Positions 1 to 8,045 of a DNA stretch of 64,000 nucleotides are shown in pieces; position 1 is the first letter of the stretch; each line of letters starts with the position of its first letter. Location: contig ALYF01000010.1 of the NCBI GenBank assembly GCA_000293845.2, forward strand, positions 27,540-91,539. The letters run 5' to 3'. Position numbers and translations under genes: made by a program. Origin of the DNA: an alpha proteobacterium IMCC14465 (GTDB lineage: Bacteria > Pseudomonadota > Alphaproteobacteria > RS24). The notes below the pieces were generated by a model that saw only the letters and a program-made list of their open reading frames with translations, was not told the origin of the DNA and searched no databases.

Positions 1-731
1 TTATTAGCCCGTAAGCAGGTTTGCTTGCCCTGTGGCGGCATGAACAAATCATCAGCTCCCCAAAAGGTGAGGATAGGGCAGGTCAATTCTTGCAGTCTTG
101 GCCCAAGATTAGGTGTCTTCATTGTGGTGATGACTTCTTTAGGTTGATCCTGCGCGACGTGCCAGCGCATTGTAATCAGGTCAGGTGAGATAAGTGTCTT
201 ATCATAGACGAAGTTTTTAAGCACTTTTTGAAGTGTTTCCTCGGTTAGACCGTCTTTAAGTGCATCCACCATTTTGGTAATACCCGGCATGGTGAAATAT
301 TCCTGCTGTTCTTCAATACAGCCGGGGCCCATCATGATGAGCTTGTCAACAAAAGCGGGGTCATTCAGGGCAATCTGAATGGCAATACCCCCACCCAGCG
401 AATTACCGACAAAACTGCATGATGAAATCCCCAAAGAGATTAATCCAGCCTTCAGCGTGTCGCAGAATAGGTCGAGTGTGTAATCCCCAAGGTCAATCGG
501 CTTGTCTGTATAACCAAAACCGATAAGATCGGGGAGAACCACATAATAACCTGCATCTGCAAAGTCTTGCGCATTTTTGCTGAAATTTGCATAGCCACAA
601 TTGCCCGGGCCAGAACCATGGAGAAAGACCACGGCTGGGTTTTCGGGATTGCCATATTCAAGAACATGCATCTTGATAGGGCCCGCTTCAACAAAACGGC
701 CTTCAGGCGGTTTAGATAGATATTCAGCCAT
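1..731 (-). CDS. Alpha/beta hydrolase, meta-cleavage-product hydrolase type (partial, C-terminus beyond window)
   Basis: An open frame of about 243 codons runs off the left edge. An HGSGPG oxyanion-hole motif near residue 40 and the nucleophile elbow GNSLGGG are those of C-C bond hydrolases such as HsaD, BphD and CarC. The late GADD motif supplies the acid residue; the catalytic His would lie outside the window. Such enzymes hydrolyse the ring-fission product left by an extradiol dioxygenase. The start ATG overlaps the stop of the upstream HsaA-like monooxygenase gene (TAATG), so the two are co-translated. An HsaD-like role is inferred from that neighbour; the exact substrate is unknown. Confidence 0.85.
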   Translation of the reverse strand, partial: MAEYLSKPPEGRFVEAGPIKMHVLEYGNPENPAVVFLHGSGPGNCGYANFSKNAQDFADAGYYVVLPDLIGFGYTDKPIDLGDYTLDLFCDTLKAGLISLGISSCSFVGNSLGGGIAIQIALNDPAFVDKLIMMGPGCIEEQQEYFTMPGITKMVDALKDGLTEETLQKVLKNFVYDKTLISPDLITMRWHVAQDQPKEVITTMKTPNLGPRLQELTCPILTFWGADDLFMPPQGKQTCLRAN

Positions 732-1900
732 TAAACAAACAAGTCCGTGCTTTCGCCTGAAATTTGCATGCCACCAAAGTTACGGGCAAAGCCTACCGGA
801 TTATTCGCCACATGCGCACGCGCGATGTGAATATCGTGCCATAGCGCCTGAATAGGCGATCCGTCATAGACGCTCCGACCACCGGCAACATCAAAAATCA
901 GATCAATAGCTTCCATCATACGTTCGATAACGAGGCTGGCCTGATAGCGATATTTAACGCGGTCAATCATTGGAATTTCTTCGCCCTTATTCACCTTGTC
1001 GAGCATCTCGTCAAAGTTTCTGAAAATAATGGCTTCGGTCTCATCAATCAGCGTAGCTGCCTTTGCAACCCGCACGGTTACATCAGGATCACCGGCAAGA
1101 CGTGTTGGGTCGGTGGAGCTGGATGTCGCGTTCTCAATGAAGAGGCGCAGAGCGTGCTTGGCCGCACCAATAGAAGGTGAGGAAACAACACGGATAAAAA
1201 GCTGCGCCCAAGGGATTGAATACATTGGGTTTTCCTGTTGGTGAACGCAGTTAAAACCATCCATCTGAATATGCGTTCTATGCTCCGGCACAAAAACCGG
1301 CTCATCAATGACGATGTCATTAGAGCCGGTGGCGTGCAGACCCATTGGGAACCATGTCTCCTCAATATTGTAGTCACTGCGTGGAAGCAAGAAGGTGCGA
1401 TAATGAATGCCGTCAGGGTGGTCATGGATGACACCACCCAGTAAGGTCCATGAGCAATGGCCTGAACCACTGCTCCAGCCCCAGCGGCCGGAAAGTTCAA
1501 AGCCGCCATCAACGGTTTTAACTTTTGCACCTGCAGGATTATAAGAGGATGAAATCAGAGTGTCTGGTGAATCTGCATAGACTTCCTCAGCGGCCTGAGG
1601 TGGCATGATAGCAAGTTGATAGGCGTGAACGGCTATAATGCCGCCAGCCCAGGCTGTGCTCATATCGCGCTCGGCAATGTCGATAGCCGCACGAAAGAAT
1701 TCCTGCGGGGTGCATTCATAACCGCCATATTGTTTTGGCAGGAGCATTCTGAAAAAGCCTTGCTCACGAAGGGCTTCAATGCTGCTATTTGGGATTTGTC
1801 TGATCTTTTTTCCCTCAGGCGCATTCTTCTCAATTAGACTCAATGCAGGGGCCACATTTACGCTGTGCATATTGCTGGTTTCCAAGGCTGCTTGACTCAT
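731..1900 (-). CDS. HsaA-like flavin-dependent monooxygenase, acyl-CoA dehydrogenase fold
   Basis: This 389-residue protein has the acyl-CoA dehydrogenase fold used by two-component aromatic hydroxylases (HsaA, HpaB-like group D), close to HsaA's roughly 394 residues. Visible marks are the N-terminal ALREQGFFRMLLP segment, the WGWSSGSGHCSWTLLGG flavin-site region, and a C-terminal AGGRSVYDGSPIQ segment. The family takes reduced FMN/FAD from a separate reductase to hydroxylate a phenolic ring; the reductase-like gene at 6.3 kb could supply it. The start at 1900 was chosen because AAGGA lies 8 nt upstream; ATG 1906 and a more distal in-frame start have poor spacing. It overlaps the hydrolase gene downstream. 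Confidence 0.8.
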   Translation of the reverse strand: MSQAALETSNMHSVNVAPALSLIEKNAPEGKKIRQIPNSSIEALREQGFFRMLLPKQYGGYECTPQEFFRAAIDIAERDMSTAWAGGIIAVHAYQLAIMPPQAAEEVYADSPDTLISSSYNPAGAKVKTVDGGFELSGRWGWSSGSGHCSWTLLGGVIHDHPDGIHYRTFLLPRSDYNIEETWFPMGLHATGSNDIVIDEPVFVPEHRTHIQMDGFNCVHQQENPMYSIPWAQLFIRVVSSPSIGAAKHALRLFIENATSSSTDPTRLAGDPDVTVRVAKAATLIDETEAIIFRNFDEMLDKVNKGEEIPMIDRVKYRYQASLVIERMMEAIDLIFDVAGGRSVYDGSPIQALWHDIHIARAHVANNPVGFARNFGGMQISGESTDLFV

Positions 1901-1953
1901 TTTCATGATCCTTTTTGTCTCGACTGTCTGTTTAGAATTAAAGAATATCAAAT

Positions 1954-1984
1954 ATGCGTAAAATTAAAACAGTTTTTTACGAAT
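1954..1984. promoter_or_regulatory. Candidate operator (ATGCGTAA ... TTACGAAT) upstream of the hsaA-like gene
   Basis: An imperfect inverted repeat, ATGCGTAA at 1954-1961 and TTACGAAT at 1977-1984 (7 of 8 positions pair), lies about 55 bp upstream of the monooxygenase start. The same core recurs at three other intergenic regions of the island, so this is probably a regulator site. The regulator itself is not identified. Confidence 0.45.
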
Positions 1985-2039
1985 TTTTACTAAAAATATG
2001 TATAAAATGCCATCAATGCAGAATTTATTTCCCAAATAC

Positions 2040-3569
2040 CTACATTTTCTCCAATAAAAACTTCTGAATCTTACCTGATGCATTACGAGGCAACTCTTCC
2101 AAAACAGTTATCTTGCGCGGCACTTTAAAATTAGAAATTCGTTCCTTCGTCCAGCCTATCAATGCTTCTGTGTCGATTTCGGGTGTTCGGGCAAGAATAA
2201 AGGCTTGTGGTACTTCGCCGAGACGCTCATCAGCCATGCCGATAACGGCGGCTTCAATTACGTCCGGATGTTGCATGAGCCATTTTTCAATTTCGGCAGG
2301 ATAGGCGTTGAAACCGCCGACAATAATCATGTCTTTTTTTCTGTCGGTAATGCGAAGATAGCCTTTATCATCCATCGTGCCGACATCTCCGGTTTTCAGC
2401 CAACCTTCCGGGGTAATGGTCCGCGCCGTATCTTCGGGGGCGTCAAGATAACCCTGCATGGTATTAAACCCGCGCACCCAAATTTCACCTTCTTCTCCGG
2501 CAGCAACCTGATTGCCGTCCTCATCAACCATAATCACTTCGGTTTCGGGGAGGGCGCGACCAACTGTTGTTGCGATGGTTTCAAAATCATCACCTTTTTG
2601 ACACAAGGAAACAACGCCGCAGGTTTCGGTCAGGCCATAGGCGGAGTACACATAATCAATACCAATGACTTCGTGCATTTTTCTGATGAGGTCGACAGGG
2701 ATGACGGTTGCACCTGTGGTCGCGAGCCGGAGGGAAGATAAGTCTCTTTTTTCAAAATCAGGGTGATCCATCATGGTCTGGAATATTGTGGGTGCGCCCG
2801 GCATCACGGTAATTTTATCTTCTTCAATGCGTCTCAAAACTTCCCCCGGGTCGAACACGCCGAGTGGATAAATGGTGGCGGCGCGGATGATGCAACTCAG
2901 CCAACCAGCCTTATAGCCAAAACTATGGAAGAAGGGATTGACCACCAAATATCTGTCCCCTTGCTGCATATTAATCGCTTTGGTGAACACATCAAAGACG
3001 CTGATATTTTGACCATGATGCGTCACAGCACCTTTAGGCAGACCGGTTGTTCCAGAGGTAAAAATAATATCAGACACATCATCAGGGCCTATCTCGTCAA
3101 GCGCGTCTTCACTCAGAGGCGCATCGGCAAAATTCAGCAGGTTTTGAAAACCGTCATTACCTTCTTTGTCGCGCAATATTAGAGTTTCTTTCAAATCGGG
3201 GAGGTCTTCACCTTCCAGCATGGCCGGATAATCAAGGCCGAGGAAGCCGTCAACGGTCAGCAGGAGTTTGCAATGAGAGCGACGAATAATATCCGCGGCC
3301 TCCGACCCTTTATAGCGGGTGTTCAAAGTGACAAGCACACCTCCGAGCGTTTGCCCCGCCAGTGCTGTAACAATCCATTCAGCACAATTAGGCGCCCAGA
3401 TAGCAAATTTATCTCCCTTGGAAAGCCCTTTGGCTTTAAAGGCCGCCGCGATTTGCAGCACCTGATTTTGTAAATCGCGATAGCTGGTGGTGATGCCATT
3501 ATCAACAATGGCGGCAAGTTCAGGATTATTTTTTGTTGTTTCTTTTAAAACGCTCGGTATGGTTTGCAT
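2040..3569 (-). CDS. Acyl-CoA ligase, FadD3-like (ANL superfamily)
   Basis: This 509-residue adenylate-forming enzyme has the P-loop TSGTTGLPKG at residues 171-180, the hinge region TGDVGTMDDKGY, and a C-terminal NASGKIQK carrying the adenylation lysine. FadD3 activates the two-ring propanoate (HIP) left after steroid A/B-ring removal; the length and the FHSFGYKAG motif fit that group. The neighbouring HsaA/HsaD-like genes support the role, but other cyclic acids are possible substrates. The Shine-Dalgarno is AGAAGG. Divergent from the SDR at 3666, with a shared intergenic region holding a TTACGCAA site. Confidence 0.75.
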   Translation of the reverse strand: MQTIPSVLKETTKNNPELAAIVDNGITTSYRDLQNQVLQIAAAFKAKGLSKGDKFAIWAPNCAEWIVTALAGQTLGGVLVTLNTRYKGSEAADIIRRSHCKLLLTVDGFLGLDYPAMLEGEDLPDLKETLILRDKEGNDGFQNLLNFADAPLSEDALDEIGPDDVSDIIFTSGTTGLPKGAVTHHGQNISVFDVFTKAINMQQGDRYLVVNPFFHSFGYKAGWLSCIIRAATIYPLGVFDPGEVLRRIEEDKITVMPGAPTIFQTMMDHPDFEKRDLSSLRLATTGATVIPVDLIRKMHEVIGIDYVYSAYGLTETCGVVSLCQKGDDFETIATTVGRALPETEVIMVDEDGNQVAAGEEGEIWVRGFNTMQGYLDAPEDTARTITPEGWLKTGDVGTMDDKGYLRITDRKKDMIIVGGFNAYPAEIEKWLMQHPDVIEAAVIGMADERLGEVPQAFILARTPEIDTEALIGWTKERISNFKVPRKITVLEELPRNASGKIQKFLLEKM

Positions 3570-3633
3570 TCTTCTTACCTTCTATTTGCCTTGTGGTACA
3601 TAAAAACAACTAAACTTAGACACGAGGTTTGAA

Positions 3634-3641
3634 TTACGCAA
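3634..3641. promoter_or_regulatory. TTACGCAA site in the divergent fadD3-like/SDR intergenic region
   Basis: A single TTACGCAA lies in the 96-bp divergent region between the CoA ligase and the SDR. It is the same 8-mer as the sites near 18.28 kb (as its complement) and 21.43 kb. A candidate operator by recurrence only. Confidence 0.4.
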
Positions 3642-3665
3642 TACTTACTGCCAATGGAGAATTAA

Positions 3666-4442
3666 ATGAAGGATTTAAGCGGACAAACAATTATCGTCAC
3701 GGGTGGTGGCAAAGGGATTGGTAGGGGAATCACAACTGCATTTGCCAATGCAGGCGCGCATGTCGCAATTTGTGGACGCTCTGCGCCGGATGCATTTGAC
3801 GGTGATATTGCTGACCGAATTCATTTTATCGAGCTTGATATTAGAGAAGCGGAAAACGCGACGACGCTGATTGATTTTGCGGCAGGTCTCGGGCATCCGG
3901 TGACAACGCTCATTAATAATGCCGGCGGTGGCCCTCCGGTTGCGTCGGCTGAGGCCAGCGCGTCATTAACAGAAAAAGTCATTAAGCTAAATTTGCTGGC
4001 CCCGATATATTTATCGCAAGCGGCTTATAATTATATGCGCGCGGATCAGGTCAATGGCTCTATTATTAATATTTCAAGCGTCTCTGCGACACGCTCCTCG
4101 CCCGGCACGGTCGCTTATGGCGCCGCGAAAGCTGGGCTGATTAATGTTACAACATCGCTGGCAATGGAATGGGCGCCGGATGTTCGTGTTAATGCCATTA
4201 TTGTCGGGCTTGTTAAAACCGAGGCTTCCGAGGCTCATTATGGTGGTGAGAAGGGTATGGCTTATCTGGCCGATAATTTGCCGATGAAACGCATGGGGCA
4301 GCCTCAAGATATTGCTCATGCCTGTCTGTTTTTGGCTGATACCGATTCGGCTTATGTTTCCGGTGCGTGTTTGGAAGTGTTTGGTGGTGGTGAGCCACCT
4401 AGCTTTTTGAAAATCACGCAGGATGCTGCCGCGCAAAAATAG
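3666..4442 (+). CDS. Short-chain dehydrogenase/reductase (SDR)
   Basis: A classical SDR of 258 residues. The cofactor motif TGGGKGIG is near residue 12, NNAGG sits mid-protein, and the catalytic YGAAK (YxxxK) follows an ISSVSATRS segment with the catalytic Ser. A GRS sequence after beta-2 suggests NADP(H) or mixed preference. GGAG precedes the ATG by a normal distance. In this setting it probably oxidises or reduces an alcohol/ketone on a cyclic intermediate; the substrate cannot be read from the sequence. It converges with the OYE gene downstream. Confidence 0.85.
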   Translation: MKDLSGQTIIVTGGGKGIGRGITTAFANAGAHVAICGRSAPDAFDGDIADRIHFIELDIREAENATTLIDFAAGLGHPVTTLINNAGGGPPVASAEASASLTEKVIKLNLLAPIYLSQAAYNYMRADQVNGSIINISSVSATRSSPGTVAYGAAKAGLINVTTSLAMEWAPDVRVNAIIVGLVKTEASEAHYGGEKGMAYLADNLPMKRMGQPQDIAHACLFLADTDSAYVSGACLEVFGGGEPPSFLKITQDAAAQK

Positions 4443-4453
4443 TCTTCTCAAGC

Positions 4454-5536
4454 TTAGAGAGATGGATAATCAGTATAGCCTTTTTCGCCAGGCGTGTAGA
4501 GCGTGCTGCGTTCCATCTCTGCGAGCGGTGCGTCGGTTTCGAGCCGATGAACAAGGTCGGGATTGGAAACAAATAATCTGCCAAATGACACTGCGCTCGC
4601 AATGCCGCTCTCTATTATTTTTTGTGCCGCGTCTTTATCAAAACTTTCATTCAAAATAAGTGGCCCGCTAAAATGCTTTTGAGCCAGCGCGATATTATCA
4701 ACGCCGCGATTAATTTTCGGATCCATGCGAATGACATGCAAATAGGCAAGGCTCTTTGGTGAGACCGCATCCAGCAAGGCCGCAAAAGTCTCCGCCGGAT
4801 TATCATCATGTAAATCATTGAACGGATTGCCCGGGCAAATGCGCATGCCGACCCGTCCTGCGCCGGCGCGATTAATCATGGCGTCAAGAACATCCAACGT
4901 GAAGCGTAGGCGCTTTTCCAGAGACCCGCCATAAGCATCGGTGCGCTGATTGGTGCCGGTTGATAAAAATTGCGCGGGGAGGTAGCCGCTGGTTGCGTGT
5001 AACTCGACACCATCGAAACCAATATTAATGGCGTTTTGAGTGGCGTTGGCGAAGTCGTTAATTGTTTGCTCGATATCTTCTAAGGTCATTTCTTCCGGCA
5101 CGTCATGGGCAACCATACCATCCGTATCGGTATACATTTTTCCTGCCGCTTGACGTGCTGAAGGTGCGAGAGTACGCGCTGTGTCTGATTTATTTGCCGC
5201 CGCCGCAACACGCCCGCAATGCATGATTTGCATGACGATTTTACCGTTATTCTCATGCACTTTCCGGCACACATTTTCCCATGCTGCAATTTGCTTTTCG
5301 GACACAATGCCGGGTGTGCGGACATATCCCTTGCCATCATAGCTGGGATAAACGCCCTCGGTAATGATGAGGCCTGCTGACGCGCGTTGTGCGTAATAAT
5401 CAACCGTCATCTGTGTTGGTTCGTCATCCTGCCCGGCGCGACTGCGTGTCATGGGCGCCATGACGATACGGTTATTTATGTCAATATCACCGAGACGGTG
5501 AGCTTCAAAAAGTATCGTTGGCTTCATGGTGTTCAT
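4454..5536 (-). CDS. Old Yellow Enzyme family NADH:flavin oxidoreductase / alkene reductase
   Basis: A 360-residue single-domain TIM barrel of the OYE/NemA type that binds FMN and reduces activated C=C bonds. Seen: the N-terminal NRIVMAPMTRSRA, QIMHCGRV, and the active-site stretch H180-A-T-S183-G-Y185. Most OYEs have His or Asn at the second position (H-x-x-H/N), so Ser183 is unusual, while the proton-donor Tyr185 is kept. An enone reduction in steroid-ring degradation would fit the context. Downstream of, and probably co-transcribed with, the SnoaL-like gene at 5553-6185 (16-bp gap). Confidence 0.85.
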   Translation of the reverse strand: MNTMKPTILFEAHRLGDIDINNRIVMAPMTRSRAGQDDEPTQMTVDYYAQRASAGLIITEGVYPSYDGKGYVRTPGIVSEKQIAAWENVCRKVHENNGKIVMQIMHCGRVAAAANKSDTARTLAPSARQAAGKMYTDTDGMVAHDVPEEMTLEDIEQTINDFANATQNAINIGFDGVELHATSGYLPAQFLSTGTNQRTDAYGGSLEKRLRFTLDVLDAMINRAGAGRVGMRICPGNPFNDLHDDNPAETFAALLDAVSPKSLAYLHVIRMDPKINRGVDNIALAQKHFSGPLILNESFDKDAAQKIIESGIASAVSFGRLFVSNPDLVHRLETDAPLAEMERSTLYTPGEKGYTDYPSL

Positions 5537-5552
5537 GTGGGGGGTACCTTAA

Positions 5553-6185
5553 TTAACGTATTTTGATTTTCGGGTCCGGTTGCCCCGCACGCATTGTTTT
5601 TAGAAATTCACCCCAAGGTGCAGGGGTGGCAACTTCGGGGGTGATGCCATCCTTGGGTGGATTTTTCCAGAACTTTTCCCATGAAGGAAATAAATCATGA
5701 AAGGCGCCGTCATAGCTATCGCGATCTGGCCAGCGCATTTTCTGCTCGCCAATAGGTGGCTTATTTAAATCTGTGGCATACCAATAACAAGGCAGACGAC
5801 GCCGGAAATACCAATGCCCGTCAATGCGTTCATAATTATCCCAGTAAAGCATTTGCATAATGACCCACTCATCGCCGCCATCACTTGGTGTCTCATGTTC
5901 ATTTTTAGAGTAAAGCACCCCGTGTGCGTGGTCAGGGTCGTCAAATTCAATGATGTGATTGCCGACATGGTGAGACGTGCCGGTAAATTGAAGTCTCAAT
6001 GTATCATCAAGCCATTGCTTAAGATGAGCGCGCCCGGTGGCGTCGCGGCTGACACGAATATCTTCGGCAAATAAATTCACATGCGCGTCAAGGTCCCGCA
6101 TATCGAGGGAGAGAGAATATTTGCTGACCAGCTGACGAATTTCTTCAAGTGACTCCAGTCGGTCAATTCTTTCTTCAAGTGTCAT
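5553..6185 (-). CDS. SnoaL-like / NTF2-fold protein
   Basis: A 210-residue protein opening with an ERIDRLESLEEIRQLVSKYS helix and a RDLDAHVNLFAEDI segment, typical of SnoaL_4-type cone-fold proteins in aromatic and terpenoid catabolic clusters. The fold houses isomerases, hydratases and small subunits, so the precise activity is open; ketosteroid-isomerase-like chemistry is an inference from context. It has a strong Shine-Dalgarno (GGGGAG). It is the first gene before the OYE and is divergent from the flavin reductase gene. Confidence 0.7.
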   Translation of the reverse strand: MTLEERIDRLESLEEIRQLVSKYSLSLDMRDLDAHVNLFAEDIRVSRDATGRAHLKQWLDDTLRLQFTGTSHHVGNHIIEFDDPDHAHGVLYSKNEHETPSDGGDEWVIMQMLYWDNYERIDGHWYFRRRLPCYWYATDLNKPPIGEQKMRWPDRDSYDGAFHDLFPSWEKFWKNPPKDGITPEVATPAPWGEFLKTMRAGQPDPKIKIR

Positions 6186-6258
6186 TCTTTCTCCCCTTTA
6201 GGCATAGTCTTTCTAAAAAAGCATATTTCGGTTGCGATGACAAAGTAGTTGATGCAGT

Positions 6259-6286
6259 TTCGAACTTCATTTAGTTCATGTTCAAA
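6259..6286. promoter_or_regulatory. Inverted repeat TTCGAAC/GTTCAAA in the SnoaL/flavin reductase intergenic region
   Basis: TTCGAAC (6259-6265) and GTTCAAA (6280-6286) form an imperfect inverted repeat in the 130-bp divergent promoter region. A nested GAAC/GTTC pair and two TTTAGTT copies overlap it. This could be an operator, possibly bound by the winged-helix tail of the adjacent protein. Position and symmetry are the only evidence. Confidence 0.3.
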
Positions 6287-6315
6287 CTATTTAGTTAAAA
6301 GCGAAAGGTAAAGCC

Positions 6316-7269
6316 GTGACCACTGATCAAAAAGAATTAAGAAATGCTTTGGGGCAATTCGCTACGGGCGTAACGGTTGTCACGACCTCGGCAGAAGATA
6401 ATGAACCAGTTGGCGTCACCGCCAGCAGTTTTAATTCTGTTTCTCTCGACCCGCCTTTGGTGCTGTGGTCACTCTCGAAAACAGCGAAATCCATGCCGGC
6501 TTTTGAAACCTCCGGTGGTTTTAATGTGCATATTCTCGCGGCGCATCAGACTGATATTTCTAATCGTTTCGCCAGTTCTAAAGGCGATAAGTTTGAAGGT
6601 TTAGACCACAATAGCTGCGATATGGGCTTTCCGCTTCTGGATGAATATGCCGCGCTTTTCCGGTGTAAAACGCATTATCAATATGAGGGCGGAGATCATA
6701 TTATTTTCGTCGGTGAGGTTGTCGAGTATCAAACCAACCCGCTACCGGTGTTAATATTTCACGGCGGTAAATATGCGGATGCGCGCCCGAAATTGAATAA
6801 AGAAGATACCGATGAAGCGGTGGATTTGCACAGCGGTAAGTTTACTGAAAACTATTTGCTTTATCTTATTTCCAGAGCGCATTTCCAAACATCGCTCCCA
6901 GTTCGTCAATCCTATATTGAGCAAGGTCTCAGCGACCAAGAATTTTTCTGCCTCTCGCTTCTATCCATGAATGGGGGATTGTCGCCGGAAGCCATCTCAA
7001 ATCGATTGGCACATACAGGGCATGCGCCCGATAGTGAGATATTTGAACGCCTCGCCAGAAAAGAGCTTATTTCTCAACAGGGCGGTGAAGCAGGTGACAT
7101 CTCACTCACTGAAACAGGTCAAAAAGTCTTTATCGAACTTCTCGCCCAGTCCAAGGCGCTGGAAGAGCAGCTTACAAAACATTTCTCAGAAGATGAGTTA
7201 GAGTCTGCTGTTCGCTTTATGAAAAAAATTATCGACATTACCGGTTCTGAAATTCCAGAACTTTGGTAA
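6316..7269 (+). CDS. Flavin reductase with C-terminal winged-helix (MarR-like) extension
   Basis: Residues 1 to about 160 form a flavin reductase domain (LRNALGQFATGVTVVTT, GVTASSFNSVSLDPPL, HIIFVGEV) of the HsaB/HpaC type that supplies reduced flavin to two-component monooxygenases. Residues of about 165-317 add a winged-helix segment with LLSMNGGLSPEAISNRLAHTG and LTETGQKVF, like MarR-family domains. HsaB-type enzymes are about 190 residues, so this is a fusion. The start is GTG with AAAGG 7 nt upstream. It is the likely partner of the HsaA-like oxygenase; the extension may mediate DNA binding or dimerisation. Confidence 0.82.
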   Translation: MTTDQKELRNALGQFATGVTVVTTSAEDNEPVGVTASSFNSVSLDPPLVLWSLSKTAKSMPAFETSGGFNVHILAAHQTDISNRFASSKGDKFEGLDHNSCDMGFPLLDEYAALFRCKTHYQYEGGDHIIFVGEVVEYQTNPLPVLIFHGGKYADARPKLNKEDTDEAVDLHSGKFTENYLLYLISRAHFQTSLPVRQSYIEQGLSDQEFFCLSLLSMNGGLSPEAISNRLAHTGHAPDSEIFERLARKELISQQGGEAGDISLTETGQKVFIELLAQSKALEEQLTKHFSEDELESAVRFMKKIIDITGSEIPELW

Positions 7270-7274
7270 TTGAT

Positions 7275-8033
7275 TTAACCAATAAAAGCCTGACCGCCAT
7301 CCAGAGCAATTGTTTGACCCGATAAATATCGCGACTCCTCGCGGCACATGAGCATCACAAACGCCCCGATATCCTCTTCACATTCGCCGACACGTCTCAG
7401 TGGAATAGAAGCCTGAAACGCCTCGGCTTCTTCTGGATTAGTGTTTATCCAGTTAGCCAGAGCCGGTGATTTGGCGTGGGGCATAATACCATTGACCCGA
7501 ATACCATCCGGCCCCCATTCGCAGGCTGCTGCTCTTGTGAGCTGTTGAATGGCTGACTTAACTGCCGCATAGCCGCCATAGCCTGACATATCCCAGCGCT
7601 TCATAACAGAGGAGAGTAAGTTCACAATATGCCCACCTTCGGCTTTTAAATGCGGGTAGCAATATTTCATCATTCTCAAAACGGCGAGTGGGCCAGATTT
7701 AAACCCGTCCTCAAATGCCTCGTCGGTCAGTGTGTTAATGGTCGCAAGTGGCACGAGCTGGGCATTATTGACCAGTATATCAAGCCGTCCGAATTCTTCC
7801 ATTGTTGCATCAACACCAGCGCGTAAATCATTGTCGACTGTTACATCGCAAGCCACAGCGAGGGCGCGGCTGCCTCTCTCGGTGACTGCGGCACAACTTG
7901 ATTCAAGTTTCTCCATTGTGCGCCCCAGCAGAGCAACATTCACACCTTCACTCGCCAGTGCCAAAGCAATGCCAAGGCCAACGCCTTGACCACCTCCGGT
8001 AATGAGTGCTGTTTTTCCTTTCAATGAAGACAT
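7275..8033 (-). CDS. Short-chain dehydrogenase/reductase (SDR)
   Basis: A 252-residue classical SDR with TGGGQGVG near residue 14, a GRT sequence after beta-2 favouring NADP(H), and YAAVK as YxxxK. The usual NNAG is NNAQ here. The C-terminus RYLSGQTIALDGGQAF is typical. Upstream of it lies the lipoprotein amidohydrolase gene (12-bp gap), suggesting one transcript. Substrate unknown. Confidence 0.83.
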   Translation of the reverse strand: MSSLKGKTALITGGGQGVGLGIALALASEGVNVALLGRTMEKLESSCAAVTERGSRALAVACDVTVDNDLRAGVDATMEEFGRLDILVNNAQLVPLATINTLTDEAFEDGFKSGPLAVLRMMKYCYPHLKAEGGHIVNLLSSVMKRWDMSGYGGYAAVKSAIQQLTRAAACEWGPDGIRVNGIMPHAKSPALANWINTNPEEAEAFQASIPLRRVGECEEDIGAFVMLMCREESRYLSGQTIALDGGQAFIG

Positions 8034-8045
8034 TTTTAACTCCTG

